Assembly (NCBI RefSeq): GCF_900454025.1 | Contig: NZ_UGQM01000001.1 | Location: 5,208,001 to 5,272,000 of the forward strand | Length of the DNA: 64,000 nt | Source of the DNA: Mycolicibacterium gilvum | Lineage (GTDB): Bacteria; Actinomycetota; Actinomycetes; Mycobacteriales; Mycobacteriaceae | Reading direction: 5' to 3' | Shown here: piece after piece, positions 43,217-51,596 of the stretch | Position numbering within the stretch: position 1 is the first letter of the stretch | Layout: each line of letters opens with the position of its first letter | Made by a program: the position numbers and the translations under genes | The notes under the pieces: model-generated | Told to the model about the DNA's origin: nothing | What the model saw: only the letters and a program-made list of their open reading frames with translations | Databases searched by the model: none

Positions 43217-44389
43217 CTACGACAGCCGCTCGATGATCGTGACGTTGGCGGTGCCGCCACCCTCGCACATCGTCTGCAGGCCGTAGCGGCCGCCGGTGCG
43301 CTCCAGGGTGTTCAACATCGTCGCGAAAAGCTTTGCGCCCGTAGCGCCGAGCGGGTGACCGAGGGCGATCGCGCCACCACTGGGGTTGACCTTCTCGGGG
43401 TCGGCCTTGGTCTCCTTCAGCCAGGCCTGCACCACCGGCGCGAAGGCCTCGTTGATCTCGACGGTGTCGATGTCGTCGATCGTCAGGCCGGTCTTGTCCA
43501 GCGCGTAGCGGGTCGCCGGGATCGGCCCGGTCAACATGAACACCGGATCGGCGCCGCGAGCGCTGATGTGGTGGATACGTGCGCGCGGCTTCAGCCCATG
43601 GGTCTTGACCGCATCCTCCGAGGCCAGCAACACCGCGCTGGCCCCGTCGGAGATCTGGCTGGCCATCGCCGCGGTCAGGCGTCCGCCCTCGACGAGCGTC
43701 TTGAGGCCGGCCATCTTCTCCAGCGAGGTGTCGCGCGGGCCCTCATCGGTGGCGAAGCCGGCGCCGTCGGTCTGCACGGGGATGATCTCGTTCTCGAAGT
43801 GCCCGGCACGGATCGCGGCCTGCGCGCGATGATGACTCATCAGCGCGTACTGCTCCATCTCCTCGCGGGACAGGTTCCACTTCTCGGCGATCAACTCCGA
43901 CCCGCGGAACTGCGAGATCTCCTGATCACCGTAGCGGTGCAGCCAACTCTTCGATTCGTTTGTCGGAGAGGTGAATCCGAACTGCTCGGCGACCGTCATC
44001 GCGGAGCTGATCGGGATCTGGCTCATGTTCTGCATGCCGCCGGCGACGATCAGATCGGCCGTGCCGGACATGATGGCCTGAGCGCCGAAGGAGATGGCCT
44101 GCTGGCTGGAGCCGCACTGCCGGTCGACGGTGACGCCGGGGACTTCCTCCGGGAAACCCGCTGCCAGCCAGGACAACCTGGCGATGTTGCCGGCCTGCGG
44201 GCCGATCGCGTCGACACAACCGGCGATGACGTCGTCCACGGCGCCCGGATCGACGTCGTTGCGCTCGAACAGGCCCCGCCACGCCGCAGCACCGAGATCC
44301 ACGGGATGCACACCGGCGAGTGATCCGTTGCGCTTGCCGACAGCGGTGCGCACAGCATCGATGACGTACGCCTCTGAAGCCACAGCCAT
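43217..44389 (-). CDS. fadA6: Thiolase FadA6 (ring C/D degradation)
   Basis: 390-residue thiolase resembling Rv3556c, acting in beta-oxidation of the linear product of the last steroid rings. Cys92 in TVDRQCGSSQQAISFGA, His in [15 protein letters not shown] and C-terminal Cys in LQTMCEGGGTANVTII form the usual catalytic set. The Glu-Gly-Gly-Gly version of the last motif is typical of this thiolase subgroup. ATG 44389 shares one base with the kstR2 stop. Same operon as fadE30-ipdF-kstR2. Confidence 0.94.
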   Translation of the reverse strand: MAVASEAYVIDAVRTAVGKRNGSLAGVHPVDLGAAAWRGLFERNDVDPGAVDDVIAGCVDAIGPQAGNIARLSWLAAGFPEEVPGVTVDRQCGSSQQAISFGAQAIMSGTADLIVAGGMQNMSQIPISSAMTVAEQFGFTSPTNESKSWLHRYGDQEISQFRGSELIAEKWNLSREEMEQYALMSHHRAQAAIRAGHFENEIIPVQTDGAGFATDEGPRDTSLEKMAGLKTLVEGGRLTAAMASQISDGASAVLLASEDAVKTHGLKPRARIHHISARGADPVFMLTGPIPATRYALDKTGLTIDDIDTVEINEAFAPVVQAWLKETKADPEKVNPSGGAIALGHPLGATGAKLFATMLNTLERTGGRYGLQTMCEGGGTANVTIIERLS

Positions 44390-44982
44390 TATTTCGATCC
44401 TTCCGTTATGCCACCAAGGACGATGGCGAGGTACTGTCTGCCGACCTGTTCGGCCGTGAGCGGTCCGCCGGGCTGATACCAGCGCACCGAGACCCAGGTG
44501 GTGTCACGGATGAAGCGGTACACCAGGTCGACGTCGATGTCGGGGCGGAAGCTGCCCTCGGCGATGCCCTGTTTGAGGACCTCGACCCACATCCGGCGTT
44601 GCTGACGGTTGCGGTCGTCGAGGAAACCGAACTGCGGCAGCGAGTTCAGCCGCTTGGCCTCGTCCTGATAGATGACGACCTGGGCGTGCCGGTGTTCGAT
44701 GGCTTCGAAGGAAACCATGAACAACCCGCTGACCCGCTCCAGCGGATCCGTGGTCGCGGCAACGATCTCGTCGTAGCGGGTGAAGAGCCAATCGAGAAAG
44801 TCCTTCAAAACCTCTTCGACCATTTGCTCCTTGGATTTGAAGTGGTGATAGAGGCTGCCCGACAGGATCCCGGCGGAGTCCGCGATGTCGCGGACCGTCG
44901 TCGCCCGCAGCCCGCGGTCGGCGAACATCGTCGCGGCGAGCTGCAGCAACTCGTCGCGCCGACTCGGAAGCGCCCTGTCCAC
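44389..44982 (-). CDS. kstR2: TetR-family repressor KstR2
   Basis: 197-residue TetR regulator, resembling Rv3557c, that represses the ring C/D genes and is released by HIP-CoA. Residues 8-54 are the helix-turn-helix domain (RRDELLQLAATMFADRGLRA, TVRDIADSAGILSGSLYHHF, KSKEQMVEEVL). The C-terminal ligand domain contains FIRDTTWVSVRWYQPGGPLT. It lies between ipdF and fadA6, as in other mycobacteria, so its own transcription is under the KstR2 box at 46975-46988 (autoregulation). The GTG/ATG ambiguity is slight; ATG 44982 (MDRALPSRRDEL) matches the family. Confidence 0.95.
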   Translation of the reverse strand: MDRALPSRRDELLQLAATMFADRGLRATTVRDIADSAGILSGSLYHHFKSKEQMVEEVLKDFLDWLFTRYDEIVAATTDPLERVSGLFMVSFEAIEHRHAQVVIYQDEAKRLNSLPQFGFLDDRNRQQRRMWVEVLKQGIAEGSFRPDIDVDLVYRFIRDTTWVSVRWYQPGGPLTAEQVGRQYLAIVLGGITEGSK

Positions 44983-44989
44983 CCGCGTC

Positions 44990-45781
44990 TCACGCCCGCT
45001 GACTGGACACCGAGATGACCTCGCCCGTCAGATAACTGGAGTAGTCGCTGGCCAGGAACGCGATGGTGGCCGCCACCTCCCACGGTTCGGCCGCGCGACC
45101 GAACGCCTCACCTTCGGCGAGACGGTCGAGCAGCTCGGAGCTACTCGTCTTCTCCAGGAACTTGTGCCGGGCGATGCTCGGCGACACCGCGTTGATCCGA
45201 ACCCCGTAGTCGACGGCTTCGATTGCGCTGCACCGGGTCAGCGCCATCACGCCGGCCTTGGCCGCGGCGTAGTGCGACTGGGAGTGCTGTGCCCGCCAAC
45301 CCAGCACGCTGGCGTTGTTGACGATCACGCCACCGTGGGGGGCGTCGCGGAAGTACCGCAGCGCGGCGCGCGTTGCGCGCATCACCGACGTCAGCGTCAC
45401 GTTCAGGACGCGGTCCCACTCGTCGTCGGTCATGTCGATGACGGGAGTCTGGCCGCCCAGCCCGGCGTTGTTGACCAGGACGTCCAGCCGGCCCGCCTTC
45501 TCGACCGTCGAGGTGATCAACGCGTCGACGGCCTCGGTCGAGGTCACATCGCAGACGACCGCGTCGACCTTGCCGAGCCCGAGCGCGGCGAGTTCGTCGC
45601 GGGTCTCCCCGAGACGCCGCTCGTGGTAGTCGGAGACGACGACGTCGGCACCCTCCAGGAGTGCCCGGCGCGCGGTGGTGGAGCCGATTCCGGTGCCTGC
45701 CGCGGCGGTCACCAGAACGACCTTGCCCTTCAGCAGACCGTGGCCGTCGATCTCGGCCGGGGCTTGGGAAAGGTCGGTCAT
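44990..45781 (-). CDS. ipdF: Beta-hydroxyacyl-CoA dehydrogenase IpdF
   Basis: 263-residue SDR resembling Rv3559c, which oxidises the 5-hydroxy group of 5-OH-HIP-CoA after the first beta-oxidation steps. LKGKVVLVTAAAGTGIGSTTA is an atypical nucleotide site (TAAAGTGIG rather than TGGxxGIG), also seen in known IpdF. LVNNAGLGGQTPV, VNNASVLGWRAQHSQSHYAAAKAG (Tyr-x3-Lys) and RINAVSPSIARHKF follow. It stops 7 nt before kstR2 and starts 28 nt after fadE30. Confidence 0.94.
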   Translation of the reverse strand: MTDLSQAPAEIDGHGLLKGKVVLVTAAAGTGIGSTTARRALLEGADVVVSDYHERRLGETRDELAALGLGKVDAVVCDVTSTEAVDALITSTVEKAGRLDVLVNNAGLGGQTPVIDMTDDEWDRVLNVTLTSVMRATRAALRYFRDAPHGGVIVNNASVLGWRAQHSQSHYAAAKAGVMALTRCSAIEAVDYGVRINAVSPSIARHKFLEKTSSSELLDRLAEGEAFGRAAEPWEVAATIAFLASDYSSYLTGEVISVSSQRA

Positions 45782-45809
45782 GGTTGTCTCCTCTTCGCGC
45801 GAGCGCTCA

Positions 45810-46958
45810 TCAGTGGCGTGCCTCCCTGGGCAGGCCGAGCACGCGCTCGGCGATGATGTTGCGTTGGATCTCGTTGGATCCGCCGTAGATGGTGTCGGAG
45901 CGGGAGAACAGGTACAGCCGCTGCCATTCGCTGAACTCGCCGTCGGGCAGTGTCAATCCCGCCGCGCCCTCGATGTCCATGGCGATCTCGCCGAGCTCGC
46001 GATGCCAGTTGGCCCACAACAGCTTCGAGATGTTGTCCTGGCCCGGTTTCTCGACGTCCATCGTCGCCAGCGCGTAGGACCGCATCGCCTTCAGTCCGGC
46101 CCACGAGCGGACCAGCCGTTCCCGGATCAGGGGATCGTCGGCGGCACCGGTCTTCTCGGCCAGCTCGACCAGGTTGGAATGCTCACGCGCGTAACGGATC
46201 TGCTGCCCCAGCGTGGACACGCCGCGCTCGAACGTCAGCGTTCCCATCGCGACGCGCCAGCCGTCTCCGGGTTCACCGACGACGAGATCGGCGGCGGTGC
46301 GCGCGTCGTCGAAGAAGACCTCGTTGAACTCGGAGTCTCCGGTCAGCTGGATGATGGGCCGGATCTCGACGCCGGGCTGCTGCAGCGGCACCAGCAGGTA
46401 GGACAGGCCGGCATGACGCTTGGAGCCCTTCTCGGTGCGCGCCACCACGAAGCACCACTGGGCCCAGTGCGCCAGCGACGTCCACACCTTCTGGCCGTTG
46501 ATGACCCACTCGTCCCCGTCGAGGGTCGCGGTGGTCGACACATTGGCCAGATCGCTGCCGGCGCCCGGCTCGGAGTAGCCCTGCGACCACAGCTCGGTGA
46601 CGTCGAGGATCCTGGGCAGAAAGCGCTGCTGCTGCTCCGGTGTCCCGTACGCGATCAGCGTCGGGCCGAGCAGTTCCTCACCGAGGTGGTTGACCTTGTC
46701 GGGCGCGTTGGCCTTGGCGTACTCCTCGTAGAACGCGACGCGGTGAGCCACCGACAGGCCGCGGCCGCCGTGCTCCTCCGGCCAGCCGAGGCAGGTGAGC
46801 CCCGCCGCCGCGAGGTGCTGGTTCCACGCCAGCCGCTCCTCGAACGCCTCGTGCTCGCGTCCGGGACCGCCCAGACCCTTCAACGCCGCGAAGTCGCCGA
46901 CCAGGTTTTCGGCGAGCCAGTCGCGGACCTCAGCCCTGAACTTCTGGACCTCTATCAC
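45810..46958 (-). CDS. fadE30: Acyl-CoA dehydrogenase FadE30
   Basis: 382-residue ACAD resembling Rv3560c, which desaturates 5-OH-HIP-CoA, the first beta-oxidation step on the ring C/D propionate. GYSEPGAGSDLANVSTTATL, NGQKVWTSLAHWAQWCFVVA, FERGVSTLGQQIRYAREHSN and the C-terminal DTIYGGSNEIQRNIIAERVLGLP are ACAD signatures. GTG 46958 (VIEVQKFRAEVRDWL) was chosen by alignment with the Mtb N-terminus. The open frame runs much further upstream, but that part overlaps fadD3 on the other strand and the KstR2 operator. First gene of fadE30-ipdF-kstR2-fadA6. Confidence 0.94.
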   Translation of the reverse strand: MIEVQKFRAEVRDWLAENLVGDFAALKGLGGPGREHEAFEERLAWNQHLAAAGLTCLGWPEEHGGRGLSVAHRVAFYEEYAKANAPDKVNHLGEELLGPTLIAYGTPEQQQRFLPRILDVTELWSQGYSEPGAGSDLANVSTTATLDGDEWVINGQKVWTSLAHWAQWCFVVARTEKGSKRHAGLSYLLVPLQQPGVEIRPIIQLTGDSEFNEVFFDDARTAADLVVGEPGDGWRVAMGTLTFERGVSTLGQQIRYAREHSNLVELAEKTGAADDPLIRERLVRSWAGLKAMRSYALATMDVEKPGQDNISKLLWANWHRELGEIAMDIEGAAGLTLPDGEFSEWQRLYLFSRSDTIYGGSNEIQRNIIAERVLGLPREARH

Positions 46959-46974
46959 CCCTGTAGGGTAGCCT

Positions 46975-46988
46975 ACCAAGCACTTGCT
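46975..46988. promoter_or_regulatory. KstR2 operator between fadE30 (minus) and fadD3 (plus)
   Basis: ACCAAGCACTTGCT agrees with AnCAAGnnCTTGnT at all fixed positions. It is 16 nt upstream of the fadE30 GTG and 30 nt upstream of the fadD3 ATG, so it should control both long divergent operons, including kstR2 itself. Confidence 0.88.
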
Positions 46989-47018
46989 TGGGTACCCCGG
47001 ACTGCTACAGGAGCTTCG

Positions 47019-48557
47019 ATGACGACCTCCCCGAGGACCACTCCCGCGGTTCTCGAACGGATCGCGCGAGAGCTTCCCGACCAGCCCGCGGTGGTGACGG
47101 CCCAGCGCACGCTCACCTACTTCGGCCTGCGCTCCGAGGTTCTCCACGCCGCGGCCGCCATGATCGACCTGGGCATCGAACCCGGTGACCGGGTGGCGAT
47201 CTGGTCGCCCAACACCTGGCACTGGGTGGTGGCGTCGCTGGCCATCCACCACGCCGGCGGCGTGCTCGTCCCGCTCAACACCCGCTACACCGCGAGCGAG
47301 GCGGAAGACATCCTGGCGCGCACCGGAGCACCGCTGCTGTTCGCGTCCGGGGCGTTCCTGGGCGCCGACAAGGCCGCGAGCGTCGACCGGGACTCGCTGC
47401 CCGCCCTGCGGCACATCGTGCGCATCCCCGTCGACACCGACGACGGGACCTGGGACGAATACATAGCACGCGGCGCAAAGGAAGAAGCTCTGGCCGCCGT
47501 CGGCGCCCGCGCGGCCGCCGTCACCGCCGACGACGTGTCGGACATCCTGTTCACCTCCGGCACCACCGGACGCAGCAAGGGCGTCAGGTGCGCCCAGCGC
47601 CAGTCGCTCGACGCGTCCGCGGCGTGGGCAGCATGCGGTCAGCTCACCCGGGACGACCGCTACCTGTGCATCAACCCGTTCTTCCACAACTTCGGGTACA
47701 AGGCCGGCATCCTGGCCTGCCTGCAGACGGGGGCGACGCTGTATCCCGAGCTGACCTTCGACCCCGGGGAGACGATGCAGGCGGTGCAGGAGCATCGCAT
47801 CACCGTGCTACCCGGCCCGCCGACGATCTACCAGACCCTGCTCGACCATCCGAGGCGCTCCGAATTCGATCTGAGCTCACTGCGTTTCGCGGTGACGGGG
47901 GCGGCGACCATCCCGGTGGTGCTGATCGAGCGGATGCAGAGCGAGCTCGACATCGACATCGTGCTGACCGCCTACGGACTGACCGAGGCCGCCGGCTTCG
48001 GCACCATGTGTCGCGCCGACGACGACGCCGTCACCGTCGCGACCACGTCCGGACGTCCGATCGCCGACTTCGAACTGCGCATCGGTGAGTCAGGAGAGGT
48101 GCTGTTGCGCGGACCGAACGTGATGCTCGGATACCTCGACGACCCGGAGGCGACCGCCGCGGCGATCGACGGCGACGGATGGTTGCACACCGGCGATGTC
48201 GGCGAACTCGACCCCGCCGGAAACCTGAAGATCACCGACCGTCTCAAGGACATGTACATCTGCGGCGGGTTCAACGTCTACCCGGCCGAGATCGAGCAGG
48301 TCCTCGCACGCCTCGACGGCGTCGCCGAGGCCGCCGTGATCGGGGTCCCCGACGATCGCCTCGGCGAGGTCGGGAAGGCCTTCGTGGTCACCCTTCCCGG
48401 CGCGGAACTCGACGAGAAGACCGTGATCGACCACGCGCGAGAGCATCTCGCCAACTTCAAGACGCCGCGCTCGGTCGAGTTCCTCGATGCGCTGCCCCGC
48501 AACCCCGGCGGCAAGGTGGTCAAACCGCTACTCCGCCAACGAAGTGAGAGGGCCTGA
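47019..48557 (+). CDS. fadD3: HIP:CoA ligase FadD3
   Basis: 512-residue acyl-CoA synthetase (ANL superfamily) that activates 3aalpha-H-4alpha(3'-propanoate)-7abeta-methylhexahydro-1,5-indanedione (HIP) with ATP and CoA, starting ring C/D degradation and forming the KstR2 effector. P-loop ILFTSGTTGRSKGV near residue 175, YGLTEAAGFGTM (A5) near 320, WLHTGDVGELD (A7), KDMYICGGFNVYPAEIE (A8 hinge) and the catalytic Lys in NPGGKVVKPLL near residue 500. ATG 47019 has CAGGAG 8 nt upstream. fadE31 begins 1 nt after the stop. Confidence 0.95.
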   Translation: MTTSPRTTPAVLERIARELPDQPAVVTAQRTLTYFGLRSEVLHAAAAMIDLGIEPGDRVAIWSPNTWHWVVASLAIHHAGGVLVPLNTRYTASEAEDILARTGAPLLFASGAFLGADKAASVDRDSLPALRHIVRIPVDTDDGTWDEYIARGAKEEALAAVGARAAAVTADDVSDILFTSGTTGRSKGVRCAQRQSLDASAAWAACGQLTRDDRYLCINPFFHNFGYKAGILACLQTGATLYPELTFDPGETMQAVQEHRITVLPGPPTIYQTLLDHPRRSEFDLSSLRFAVTGAATIPVVLIERMQSELDIDIVLTAYGLTEAAGFGTMCRADDDAVTVATTSGRPIADFELRIGESGEVLLRGPNVMLGYLDDPEATAAAIDGDGWLHTGDVGELDPAGNLKITDRLKDMYICGGFNVYPAEIEQVLARLDGVAEAAVIGVPDDRLGEVGKAFVVTLPGAELDEKTVIDHAREHLANFKTPRSVEFLDALPRNPGGKVVKPLLRQRSERA

Positions 48558-48558
48558 G

Positions 48559-49683
48559 TTGGACCTGACATTCGACGACGCCACCCTGGATTTCCAGGCC
48601 GAGGTGCGGGAGTTCCTCGCCGCCAACAAGGGCTCGTTCCCGACCAAGTCCTATGACACCGCCGACGGATTCGAACAGCACCGCCGGTGGGACAAGGTGC
48701 TCTTCGACGCCGGGTTGTCGGTGATCACGTGGCCCGAGAAGTACGGCGGCCGCGACGCGTCGCTGCTGCAGTGGATCGTCTACGAGGAGGAGTACTTCCG
48801 TGCGGGGGCACCCGGGCGGGCCAGCGCGAACGGCACGTCGATGCTCGCACCGACCCTGTTCGCGCACGGCACCGAGGAGCAGCGGGACCGGATTCTGCCG
48901 AAAATGGCCAGCGGCGAGGAGATCTGGGCGCAGGCGTGGTCGGAGCCGGAATCCGGCAGCGACCTCGCGTCGTTGCGTTCCACGGCGACTCGGACCGAGG
49001 GCGGCTGGTTGCTCAACGGCCAGAAGATCTGGAGTTCGCGGGCGGTGTTCGGTGAGCGCGCCTTCGGCCTGTTCCGCTCCGATCCGGCCGCGCAGCGCCA
49101 CAAGGGCCTCACCTACTTCATGTTCGACCTGAAGGCCGACGGCGTCACCGTCCGTCCGATCGCGCAGTTGGGCGGTGACACCGGCTTCGGCGAGATCTTC
49201 CTCGACGACGTGTTCGTCCCCGACGACGACGTGATCGGCGAGGTGCACGACGGCTGGCGCGCCGCGATGAGCACCTCGAGCAACGAGCGCGGTATGTCGC
49301 TGCGCAGCCCGGCACGCTTCTTGGCGCCTGCGGAACGGCTTGTGGCGCAGTGGAAGGACAATCCCGATCCGGTCTTCACCGACCGCGTCGCCGACGCCTG
49401 GATCAAGGCGCAGGCCTACCGGCTGCACACGTTCGGCACCGTCACCCGCGTCGCGGGCGGTGGCGAGCTGGGGGCGGAGTCGTCCATCACCAAGGTGTTC
49501 TGGTCCGACCTGGACGTGGCACTGCACCAGACCGCGCTCGATCTGCGGGGGGCCGACGGAGAACTGATGGATCCGGTCACCGAAGGTCTGCTGTTCGCCC
49601 TCGGCGGACCGATCTATGCCGGCACCAACGAGATCCAGCGCAACATCATCGCCGAGCGGCTTCTGGGCCTGCCCCGAAAGTAG
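48559..49683 (+). CDS. fadE31: Acyl-CoA dehydrogenase FadE31
   Basis: 374-residue ACAD resembling Rv3562, in the ring C/D operon. Motifs: SEPESGSDLASLRSTATRT, LLNGQKIWSSRAVFGERAFG, SSNERGMSLRSPARFL and GGPIYAGTNEIQRNIIAERLLGLP. TTG 48559 (MDLTFDDATLDFQAEVREFL) aligns exactly with the known start. A GTG at 48544 would overlap the fadD3 end and is less likely. Its precise substrate is not settled in the literature recalled here. Confidence 0.92.
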   Translation: MDLTFDDATLDFQAEVREFLAANKGSFPTKSYDTADGFEQHRRWDKVLFDAGLSVITWPEKYGGRDASLLQWIVYEEEYFRAGAPGRASANGTSMLAPTLFAHGTEEQRDRILPKMASGEEIWAQAWSEPESGSDLASLRSTATRTEGGWLLNGQKIWSSRAVFGERAFGLFRSDPAAQRHKGLTYFMFDLKADGVTVRPIAQLGGDTGFGEIFLDDVFVPDDDVIGEVHDGWRAAMSTSSNERGMSLRSPARFLAPAERLVAQWKDNPDPVFTDRVADAWIKAQAYRLHTFGTVTRVAGGGELGAESSITKVFWSDLDVALHQTALDLRGADGELMDPVTEGLLFALGGPIYAGTNEIQRNIIAERLLGLPRK

Positions 49684-49689
49684 ACGACT

Positions 49690-50649
49690 GTGAACTTTGA
49701 GATCGACGACCAGCAGCGGGATTTCGCTGCCAGCATCGACGCCGCGCTGGGCGCGGCCGACCTGCCCGCCGCTGTGCGGGCATGGGGGGAAGGCGATACC
49801 GCTCCCGGCCGCAAGGTCTGGTCCCAGCTGACCGACCTGGGTGTGACGGCACTGATGGTGCCGGAGAAGTTCGACGGTATCGAGGCACATCCCGTCGACC
49901 TCGTGGTCGCCCTCGAGCGGCTCGGCCGGTGGAACGTCCCGGGACCGGTCACCGAGTCCATCGCGGTGGCACCGATACTGCTCGGCGACGACGACAGGGT
50001 CGGCGCCCTGGCATCCGGCGAGCTGATCGCCACCGTCGCCGCGCCGCCGCTGGTCTCACGGGCCGTCGACGCCGACACCGCAGGTCTGATCCTGCTCGCC
50101 ACCGAGGGCGCCGTCGCCGACGCCGAGATGGGCACACAGCACGAGTCCGTCGATCCGGCGCGAAAGCTGTTCGAGGTCACCGCATCCGGTGAGGCCCGGG
50201 CCGCCGACGTCGAGCGCGCCTTCGAGTTCGGCGCCCTCGCCACAGCGGCGCAGCTGGTCGGCGCCGCGCAGGCCATGCTGGACGCCTCGGTCGAATACGC
50301 CAAGCAGCGCAGCCAGTTCGGCACGATCATCGGCACGTACCAGGCGATCAAGCACAAGCTCGCCGACGTGTTGATCGCCGTCGAGCTGGCCAGGCCACTG
50401 GTGTACGGAGCGGCCCTGTCCCTGGCCGACGGTTCGCAGGACACCGCCCGCGACGTCAGCGCGGCGAAGGTGGCCGCCGCCGATGCCGCACTGCTCGCCG
50501 CGCGCTCCTCACTGCAGACGCACGGGGCGATCGGGTTCACGCAGGAACACGACCTTTCGCTGCTGTTGTTGCGGGTGCAGGCGTTGCGGCCCGCCTGGGG
50601 TGATCCGACGTGGCATCGGCATCGAGTACTGGAGGCGCTGACCAAATGA
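49690..50649 (+). CDS. fadE32: Acyl-CoA dehydrogenase FadE32
   Basis: 319-residue short ACAD subunit resembling Rv3563, thought to pair with FadE33 as a heteromeric dehydrogenase for late ring C/D CoA esters. MNFEIDDQQRDFAASIDAAL start (GTG 49690, 6 nt after fadE31), TALMVPEKFDGIEAHPVDLV, AKQRSQFGTIIGTYQAIKHKLAD (FAD/adenine region), and LQTHGAIGFTQEHDLSLLLLR. Like other steroid FadE pairs, it lacks the complete FAD-binding set of classical ACADs, which is shared with the partner. It overlaps fadE33 by 4 nt (ATGA), supporting co-assembly. Confidence 0.92.
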   Translation: MNFEIDDQQRDFAASIDAALGAADLPAAVRAWGEGDTAPGRKVWSQLTDLGVTALMVPEKFDGIEAHPVDLVVALERLGRWNVPGPVTESIAVAPILLGDDDRVGALASGELIATVAAPPLVSRAVDADTAGLILLATEGAVADAEMGTQHESVDPARKLFEVTASGEARAADVERAFEFGALATAAQLVGAAQAMLDASVEYAKQRSQFGTIIGTYQAIKHKLADVLIAVELARPLVYGAALSLADGSQDTARDVSAAKVAAADAALLAARSSLQTHGAIGFTQEHDLSLLLLRVQALRPAWGDPTWHRHRVLEALTK

Positions 50650-51587
50650 GCGAAGAACGGGAGTTGTTGCGCGACACCGTCGCCGCGCTCGTCGAGAAGC
50701 ACGCCTCCCCGGAGGCGGTGCGCACGGCAGCCGCGTCCGAACGGGGCTACGACGAGGCGCTGTGGACGATGCTCTGCGAGCAGGTCGGCGCCGCGGCGCT
50801 GGTCGTGCCCGAGGAACTCGGTGGCGCCGGCGGCGAACTGGCCGACGCCGCAGTGGTACTCGAAGAGCTGGGCAAGCGGCTGGTGCCGACCCCGCTGCTG
50901 GGTACGACGCTCGCCGAACTGGCGCTGCTGTCGGTCGACGCACCCGATGCCGCGCTTCTGGAGGCACTGGCGGAGGGCACCTCCATCGGGACCGTCGTCT
51001 TCGACCCCGAGCACGTGGTCAACGGCAACGTGGCCGACGTCGTGATCGGCACCGACGGCGAAACCCTCAGCCGGTGGACGTCTTTCACCGCCACACCGTC
51101 GGTGGCCATGGACATCACCCGTCCGTTGGCGTCACTGGAGGTGACCGAGACCTCCCCGCTCGGCACCGATCCGGGGCTGGCCGACATCGCCGCGATCCTG
51201 CTGGCCGCCGAACAGGTCGGCGCCGCGTCGAAGTGCCTCGACCTGACCGTGCAGTACACCAAGGACAGAGTGCAGTTCGGCAGGCCGATCGGCAGTTTCC
51301 AGGCGCTCAAGCACCGGATGGCCGACCTGTATGTCGCGGTCCAGTCCGCGAAGGCCGTCGTCGACGAGGCGGTCGCCGAACCGTCGTCGACGTCGGCGGC
51401 GCTGGCACGGCTGGCCGCCACCGAGGCCTTCTCGAAGACAGCCGCCGAGGCCGTGCAGATGCACGGCGGTATCGCCATCACCTGGGAGAGCGACATCCAG
51501 CTCTACTTCAAGCGCGCCCACGGCAGCGCACAGTTGCTCCCGCCGCCGCGCGAACAGCTCCGCCGGCTCGAATCCGAGGTGTTCTAG
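50646..51587 (+). CDS. fadE33: Acyl-CoA dehydrogenase FadE33
   Basis: 313-residue ACAD-like partner of FadE32, resembling Rv3564. LLRDTVAALVEKHASPEAVR start, ALVVPEELGGAGGELADAAV, TKDRVQFGRPIGSFQALKHRMAD and the C-terminal VQMHGGIAITWESDIQLYFK. ATG 50646 was fixed by the 4-nt overlap with fadE32 and the family N-terminus. The aspB gene starts 9 nt after the stop, so both are in the fadD3 operon. Confidence 0.92.
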   Translation: MSEERELLRDTVAALVEKHASPEAVRTAAASERGYDEALWTMLCEQVGAAALVVPEELGGAGGELADAAVVLEELGKRLVPTPLLGTTLAELALLSVDAPDAALLEALAEGTSIGTVVFDPEHVVNGNVADVVIGTDGETLSRWTSFTATPSVAMDITRPLASLEVTETSPLGTDPGLADIAAILLAAEQVGAASKCLDLTVQYTKDRVQFGRPIGSFQALKHRMADLYVAVQSAKAVVDEAVAEPSSTSAALARLAATEAFSKTAAEAVQMHGGIAITWESDIQLYFKRAHGSAQLLPPPREQLRRLESEVF

Positions 51588-51596
51588 CCTGAGACG

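Noticed and set aside
45675..48557. 960-residue open frame combining sequence opposite fadE30 with FadD3
   Set aside because: The first half is the antisense of fadE30; FadD3 begins at ATG 47019 after its KstR2 box with a ribosome-binding site.
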